A stretch of 64,000 nucleotides of DNA from VBDM01 sp049802235. GTDB taxonomy: Bacteria > Pseudomonadota > Gammaproteobacteria > Burkholderiales > SG8-39. The translations under genes and the position numbers were made by a program. The stretch spans positions 1 to 64,000 of the forward strand of contig JBARMB010000085.1 of the NCBI GenBank assembly GCA_049802235.1. Reading direction: 5' to 3'. The notes below the pieces were generated by a model. The model did not search any database. It was not told where the DNA came from and saw nothing but the letters and a program-made list of their open reading frames with translations. Below are positions 59,525 to 64,000 of this stretch, in pieces. Within the stretch, counting starts at the first letter, position 1. Every line of letters begins with the position of its first letter.

Positions 59525-60952
59525 ATGGCGCAATCGTTTGACGTCGTCGTAATCGGCTCGGGGCCGGCGGGCTACATCGCCGCGATCCGTTGCGCGCAAC
59601 TGGGCATGAAGACCGCCTGTGTCGAGGAATGGAAAACCCCGGCAGGCAAGGGTGCGCTCGGCGGCACCTGCCTCAACGTCGGCTGCATTCCTTCGAAGGC
59701 GCTGCTCGATTCCTCCGGCCAGTACGAGCATACGGTCAAGGAACTCGACGGCCACGGGATCTCGGTTTCCGCAGTAAAGGTCGACGTGGTGAAGATGCTC
59801 GCGCGCAAGGACGCGATCGTGTCCAAGATGACCGGCGGCATCGAGCTGCTGTTCCGCAAGAACAAAATCGACTGGTTGAAGGGCCACGGCAGGCTCGCCG
59901 GCCGCGGCGAGACCTGGAAGATCGAGGTGACAGGCGAAGGCGGCAGCGAGAGCGTCGCTGCAAAATACGTGGTCATCGCCACGGGTTCCAGGGCGCGGCA
60001 CCTGCCGGGTGTGCCGATCGACAACGAGATCGTCTGCGACAACATCGGTGCGCTCGCCTTCAGGGAGGTGCCGCAGCGGCTGGGCGTGATCGGCGCGGGG
60101 GTGATCGGTCTGGAGCTAGGCAGCGTCTGGCGGCGGCTCGGCTCGAAAGTCACTCTGCTCGAGGCTCTGCCGGGTTTCCTTGCCGCTGCCGACGAAAGCG
60201 TCTCCAGGGAGGCGTGGAAAATCTTCACCATGGGGCAGGGACTCGACATCCGGCTTGCGGCGAAGATCGGCAAGGTGGTTGCGGGCAAGAAAGGCGTTAC
60301 GGTCGAATACGAGCACGAGGGCGCGGCGAAGGTGCTCGAATGCGACCGTCTCGTCGTCTCCATCGGTCGCGTGCCCAACACCGAGGGTCTCGGCGCCGGG
60401 AGCGTCGGCCTCGGGATCGATGGCCGGGGTTTCATCGAGGTGGACGATCAATGCCGCACCAGCCTGCCGAACGTGTTTGCGATCGGCGACGTGGTGCGCG
60501 GGCCGATGCTCGCGCACAAGGGCGAGGAGGAAGGCGTCATGGTGGCGGAACTCATCGCCGGACAGAAGGCGCATGTCAATCTCGACACCATCCCATGGGT
60601 CATTTACACCGCGCCCGAGATCGCCTGGGTGGGCAAGACCGAGCAGCAGTTGAAGGCCGAGGGCACGCCGTACCGCGCCGGCCAGTTCCCCTTCGCGATC
60701 AACGGCCGGGCGCTCGGGCATGGCGACACGCACGGCTTCGTGAAGATGCTGGCCCACGCAAAAACCGACGAGATCCTCGGGGTGCATATCATCAATACCC
60801 ATGCCTCGGAGCTCATCGCCGAGGCGGTGGTGGCGATGGAATTCCGCGCCAGCTCCGAGGACATCGCCCGCATCGTGCACGCACATCCGTCGCTGTCGGA
60901 AGTCATGCACGAGGCGGCGCTGGCGGTGGACAAGCGCGCGCTCAATATGTAG
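59525..60952 (+). CDS. lpd: Dihydrolipoyl dehydrogenase (E3)
   Basis: The 475-residue flavoenzyme reoxidises dihydrolipoyl groups. VVVIGSGPAGYIAAIRCAQLG is the FAD loop, the redox disulfide is Cys49/Cys54 in GGTCLNVGCIPSKALL, and GVIGAGVIGLELGSVWRRLG binds NAD. The C-terminal catalytic His-Glu pair is in VHAHPSLSEVMHEAAL. It follows sucB by 18 bases and completes the 2-oxoglutarate dehydrogenase complex. Confidence 0.96.
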   Translation: MAQSFDVVVIGSGPAGYIAAIRCAQLGMKTACVEEWKTPAGKGALGGTCLNVGCIPSKALLDSSGQYEHTVKELDGHGISVSAVKVDVVKMLARKDAIVSKMTGGIELLFRKNKIDWLKGHGRLAGRGETWKIEVTGEGGSESVAAKYVVIATGSRARHLPGVPIDNEIVCDNIGALAFREVPQRLGVIGAGVIGLELGSVWRRLGSKVTLLEALPGFLAAADESVSREAWKIFTMGQGLDIRLAAKIGKVVAGKKGVTVEYEHEGAAKVLECDRLVVSIGRVPNTEGLGAGSVGLGIDGRGFIEVDDQCRTSLPNVFAIGDVVRGPMLAHKGEEEGVMVAELIAGQKAHVNLDTIPWVIYTAPEIAWVGKTEQQLKAEGTPYRAGQFPFAINGRALGHGDTHGFVKMLAHAKTDEILGVHIINTHASELIAEAVVAMEFRASSEDIARIVHAHPSLSEVMHEAALAVDKRALNM

Positions 60953-60960
60953 CCGGGGCT

Positions 60961-61027
60961 GGAGGCTCAGGGGTCAGGGAAACGCCTGCCCCCAGCCCCT
61001 TTCAGTCCCCAGCCCCTATAGCCCCTG
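60961..61027. repeat. C/G-rich short tandem repeat between lpd and zapE
   Basis: Left half GGCTCAGGGGTCAGGG, right half repeats of CCCCAGCCCC and CCCCTGA (CCCCCAGCCCC, TCCCCAGCCCC, AGCCCCTGA). The halves are again complementary, the same architecture as the array at 55142. Confidence 0.65.
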
Positions 61028-62197
61028 ATGAGAGACAGCGCCGTCGAAATCACCGAAGGACTCGATCTCGCCGCAGGCGGGAATCTCTCCGTCCTTGATA
61101 TCTACCGCAGCGCGCTGGAGCGCCGCGGCTTCTCGAGCGATCCGTCCCAGCTCAAGGCGGTCGGGCGGCTGCAGCAGCTCTACGAGGAGTGGTCCACCTA
61201 CAAGGCGCGCCGCAGCACGGCGCTCAGGCGTCTGGTCGTGCGTCCGCCGCTGCCGCGCGGGGTCTACCTGTGGGGCGGCGTCGGGCGCGGCAAGAGCTTT
61301 CTCATGGACAGCTTCTATCTGTGCCTGCCGCTGGTGCGCAAGCGGCGCGTGCATTTCCACCACTTCATGCGTGACGTGCACCGCGAGCTGGACGAGCTGA
61401 AGGGCACGGAGGACCCGCTTGCGGCGCTCGCCGTGCGCATCGCCAAGCGCCACCGGCTCATCTGCTTCGACGAGATGCACGTCAACGACATCGCCGACGC
61501 CATGATCGTCGGCCGGCTGCTCGCCCGGACCATGGACCTCGGCGTGGTGTACTGCATGACTTCCAACTATCATCCCGACCAGCTCTACAAGGACGGCTTG
61601 ACGCGCGAGAATTTCCTGCCCGCGATCGCACTGCTCAGGGAGCGCATGGACGTCCTGCATGTCGACGGCGGCGTGGACTACCGCCAGCGCATGCTCGAGG
61701 GCGTCGTGGTCTACCACGCGCCGCTCGGCCCGGAGTCCGACCGCGCCCTGACGGAGGCCTTCAAGAGAATTGCCGAGGTGGAGGAGGAGTTTCACGAGCT
61801 CGACGTGGAGGGACGGGTGATTCCCTACCGCCACCGCGCCGGCGGCGTCGTCTGGTTCGATTTCAATGTCATTTGCGGCTGGGGCCGCTCGCAGCACGAT
61901 TACCTCGACTTGTCGAGGCGCTTTCACACCGTGATCGTTTCGGACGTGCCGCGCATGAGCGCCGCCCTTGCCGAGGAAGCGCGCCGCTTTACGCTGATGG
62001 TCGACGTGTTCTACGACAACCGCGTCAAGCTGATCGTGTCGGCGGAAACGGCGCCGGAAAAGCTGCTCAGGATCGAGGAGGACCCGGGCGACGCGCGGCT
62101 GCGCGCGATGGTGTTCGAATTCGACCGCACCGCGAGCCGTCTGGTCGAGATGCAGTCGCGCGAATATCTCGCCGAGGGCCGGCGCCTGCCTGCGTAG
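61028..62197 (+). CDS. zapE: AFG1/ZapE-type P-loop ATPase
   Basis: The 389-residue ATPase has Walker A in YLWGGVGRGKSFLMDSFY, HHFMRDVHRELDELKG after it, Walker B/DExx in RLICFDEMHVNDIADAMIVG, TSNYHPDQLYKDGL (sensor 1) and DFNVICGWGRSQHDYLDLSRRF. ZapE helps close the division ring under stress or low oxygen; AFG1 relatives handle respiratory proteins. Its common neighbourhood behind TCA genes agrees. ATG 61028 abuts a short tandem repeat. Confidence 0.92.
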   Translation: MRDSAVEITEGLDLAAGGNLSVLDIYRSALERRGFSSDPSQLKAVGRLQQLYEEWSTYKARRSTALRRLVVRPPLPRGVYLWGGVGRGKSFLMDSFYLCLPLVRKRRVHFHHFMRDVHRELDELKGTEDPLAALAVRIAKRHRLICFDEMHVNDIADAMIVGRLLARTMDLGVVYCMTSNYHPDQLYKDGLTRENFLPAIALLRERMDVLHVDGGVDYRQRMLEGVVVYHAPLGPESDRALTEAFKRIAEVEEEFHELDVEGRVIPYRHRAGGVVWFDFNVICGWGRSQHDYLDLSRRFHTVIVSDVPRMSAALAEEARRFTLMVDVFYDNRVKLIVSAETAPEKLLRIEEDPGDARLRAMVFEFDRTASRLVEMQSREYLAEGRRLPA

Positions 62198-62247
62198 CCG
62201 GCACGGTCGGACGGCAGCCGTAATAGAATTCGGAACTGGGGGAGTTC

Positions 62248-63240
62248 ATGGACAGATTCAAAGCCTACCGAATCCACGAGATCGAGAAAAAGGTCGTCGC
62301 GCGCTTCGAGGAAATCAGCCTCGATGATCTCGACGCGGGCGAGGTGGTCGTCCGCGTTGCCTATTCCAGCGTCAACTACAAGGACGCGCTCGCCGCAACG
62401 GGCGCCGGCAGGATCATCCGGCGGTTTCCCTGCGTCGGCGGCATCGACCTCTCCGGCACCGTGGTCGAATCGAGCGACGCGCGCTTCAGGAAGGGCGACG
62501 CGGTCATTTGCACCAGCTACGACCTCGGCGTCGCGCACGACGGCGGCTATGCCGAATATGCGCGCGTCCGGGCGGACTGGGTGGTGCCCATGCCCAAGGG
62601 GCTGAACCTGTTCGAGGCGATGGCGCTCGGCACGGCGGGGTACACCGCGGGCCTGGCAGTGGTGCGCATGGAGACCAACGGGTTGAAGCCCGCAAACGGC
62701 CCGGTGATCGTGAGCGGCGCCACCGGCGGTGTCGGCAGCATCGCCATCGATATCCTGTCGCGCCTGGGCTACCACGTGGTGGCGCTCACCGGCAAGGAGG
62801 CCGAGACCGATTACCTGGAGCGGCTCGGCGCGAAAGAGGTGATGCTGCGCCAAGGTCTCGATTTGGCGAAGATCAAGCCGCTCGACAAGGCGATGTGGGC
62901 GGGCGCGGTGGACAATCTGGGCGGGGAGGTGCTCGCCTGGATGGCGAGCACGATGAAGCCGGGCGGCACCATTGCCTCGATCGGCCTCGCCGCGAGCATG
63001 AACCTGAACACCACGGTGACGCCGTTCATCCTGCGCGGCGTGAGCCTGCTCGGTATCGACTCCGGCTATACGCCCATGCCGTTGCGCCAGGAGGTGTGGC
63101 GGCGGCTTGCCACGGACATGCGGCCGGCGCACCTGAAGGAGCTTGCGCGCACCATTCCGTTCGAGCAACTGCCGCAGGTATTCGACAGTTTCATCAAAGG
63201 CGCCGCGAAAGGCCGCATCGTCGTCGACATGGCGGCTTGA
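62248..63240 (+). CDS. acuI: Acryloyl-CoA reductase (YhdH/AcuI-type medium-chain reductase)
   Basis: The 330-residue zinc-free medium-chain dehydrogenase shows YSSVNYKDALAATGAGRI, FPCVGGIDLSGTVVES, GTAGYTAGLAVVRMETNG, VIVSGATGGVGSIAIDILSRLGY (NADPH loop) and GVSLLGIDSGYTPMPLRQE. These mark the YhdH/AcuI family, which reduces acryloyl-CoA to propionyl-CoA and detoxifies it. A TAGAAT box lies at 62223, and GGGGGAG precedes ATG 62248. The product links to the methylcitrate genes at 43-47 kb. Confidence 0.9.
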   Translation: MDRFKAYRIHEIEKKVVARFEEISLDDLDAGEVVVRVAYSSVNYKDALAATGAGRIIRRFPCVGGIDLSGTVVESSDARFRKGDAVICTSYDLGVAHDGGYAEYARVRADWVVPMPKGLNLFEAMALGTAGYTAGLAVVRMETNGLKPANGPVIVSGATGGVGSIAIDILSRLGYHVVALTGKEAETDYLERLGAKEVMLRQGLDLAKIKPLDKAMWAGAVDNLGGEVLAWMASTMKPGGTIASIGLAASMNLNTTVTPFILRGVSLLGIDSGYTPMPLRQEVWRRLATDMRPAHLKELARTIPFEQLPQVFDSFIKGAAKGRIVVDMAA

Positions 63241-63246
63241 GGCGAC

Positions 63247-64000
63247 ATGTCGCAAGCGGAGCAAATCCCGAAGCGGTGCGTGCTGATCGTGGACGATTCC
63301 AGGATCGTCCGTACCACCATCGCACGCCTCGTCAGAGCGAGCTTCGACGTAAGGGAAGAAGCCAACGGCGAGGCCGGCTGGAAGGCGATTGCGTCCAATC
63401 CGTCGATCGTCGTCGTGTTCTCGGACATCCAGATGCCCGAACTCGACGGGTTCGGCCTGCTGGAGCGCATCCGCAGCTCGCAGGAGGGGCGCATCCGCAG
63501 TCTTCCGGTGATCATGATCTCGGGAGACGAGGACGACGCGACCAAGAAGCGCGCCCGCGAGGCAGGGGCGAACGACTTCATCGCCAAGACCACCGAAGGT
63601 ACCGAGATCCTCTCCCGGATCGACAATCTCCTGCATCTGGTGGAAACGAAGCAGCAGCTTTCGACGACCCGCGAGGTGATCGAACAGACCGTTACCCGCG
63701 ATCCTCTCACGGGGACGTTTACGCCGCACTACCTCGTGACCGAAGGCGGCAAACACTATTCGCACGCCCGCCGCCATGGCGGACCCTTGTCGGTCGTGGT
63801 CTTCCGCATCGATACCTACGACGATATCGTGCAGAAAGTCGGCAAGAGCGTGGCCGATCAGCTGCTGGCACGGATCGCCAAGCAGGTCATGGGGACGCTG
63901 CGTGCGGAGGATTCCGTCGGGCGCACCGGAGAGGCTGCTTTCACGGTGATCTCGGCCGGTATTTCCTCGCAACAGGCGCTCGCATTCGCGCGCAGGTTGC
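63247..64000 (+). CDS. Response regulator with degenerate GGDEF domain (cut by the window end)
   Basis: The frame opens at ATG 63247, six bases after the acuI stop, and is still open at base 64000. Residues 10-125 are a receiver (CVLIVDDSRIVRTTIARLV, FSDIQMPELDG with the acceptor Asp, MISGDEDD, NDFIAK). From about residue 150 follows a diguanylate-cyclase-like domain: DPLTGTFTPHYL in place of DxLTGLxNRRxL, and VGRTGEAAF where the active signature would be RYGGDEF. GEAAF lacks the catalytic acidic residues, so it should not make c-di-GMP; it may bind a nucleotide or act through protein contact. The C-terminus is not visible. The minus strand at this place shows only shadow frames. Confidence 0.85.
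   Translation, partial: MSQAEQIPKRCVLIVDDSRIVRTTIARLVRASFDVREEANGEAGWKAIASNPSIVVVFSDIQMPELDGFGLLERIRSSQEGRIRSLPVIMISGDEDDATKKRAREAGANDFIAKTTEGTEILSRIDNLLHLVETKQQLSTTREVIEQTVTRDPLTGTFTPHYLVTEGGKHYSHARRHGGPLSVVVFRIDTYDDIVQKVGKSVADQLLARIAKQVMGTLRAEDSVGRTGEAAFTVISAGISSQQALAFARRL

Overview
The window is GC-rich, gene-dense chromosomal DNA from a Gram-negative bacterium, most likely a betaproteobacterium of the Burkholderiales type. Pointers are a Bug/TctC periplasmic binding protein, a general porin of the Neisseria/Bordetella class, Liv-type ABC transport, a two-component UbiX/UbiD system, an IclR regulator, and the gene order sdhCDAB-sdhE-gltA-sucAB-lpd. This is an inference from gene content; no rRNA or tRNA is present to place the organism. 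Over 60 protein genes are supported. Both window ends cut a gene: an FtsX-type permease at the start and a response regulator with a GGDEF-like domain at the end.

Layout. (1) 1-5460: end of an FtsX permease, an AttH/CrtC lipocalin-like protein, then an alpha/beta hydrolase, an amidohydrolase and a CE4-type deacetylase. (2) 5508-9145: sensor kinase and FixJ-type regulator, a candidate palindromic operator, and a porin with a perfect terminator. (3) 9167-11467: small envelope proteins, a MipA/OmpV protein and an ICMT-like membrane methyltransferase. (4) 11637-23947: a minus-strand catabolic cluster (UbiX, UbiD, two class III CoA-transferases, a second UbiD, LivK, fused LivH-LivM, LivG, LivF), divergent from an IclR regulator with visible repeat operators. 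It resembles the anaerobic phthalate module (CoA-transferase pair, UbiD-type decarboxylase and UbiX) but has an extra UbiD and a Liv transporter. (5) 23987-28774: 2-hydroxymuconic semialdehyde dehydrogenase, hydrolase, Bug protein, MFS carrier. (6) 28864-35132: accessory stretch with a decayed tyrosine recombinase, egtD-egtB, a GST-like protein, a fused betaine-type ABC protein without its ATPase, a 32-bp perfect palindrome and a secreted HExxH protein. (7) 35472-39802: methylmalonate-semialdehyde dehydrogenase, extradiol dioxygenase, flavin reductase, carboxymuconolactone decarboxylase, BamE-like lipoprotein. (8) 39968-60952: two divergent central-carbon blocks from one control region, mdh, mesaconyl-CoA hydratase, CoA-ester lyase, prpB, prpC, prpD and acnA on minus; sdhCDAB, sdhE, gltA, sucA, sucB, lpd on plus. 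ZapE, an acryloyl-CoA reductase and the partial regulator follow.

How it works together. Aromatic acids would enter through the porin and Liv or Bug systems, be activated to CoA thioesters and decarboxylated, or be opened by meta cleavage. The products reach propionyl-CoA, acetyl-CoA, pyruvate and succinate. The methylcitrate cycle, the mesaconyl-CoA to glyoxylate plus propionyl-CoA branch, MmsA and AcuI all converge on propionyl-CoA and are fed directly into the TCA genes beside them.

Two repeat classes stand out. One is a family of GGGAAT/ATTCCC palindromes in intergenic gaps, one copy of which is split by a second palindromic element. The other is 7-8 bp tandem arrays between genes, two of them arranged as head-to-head complementary halves.
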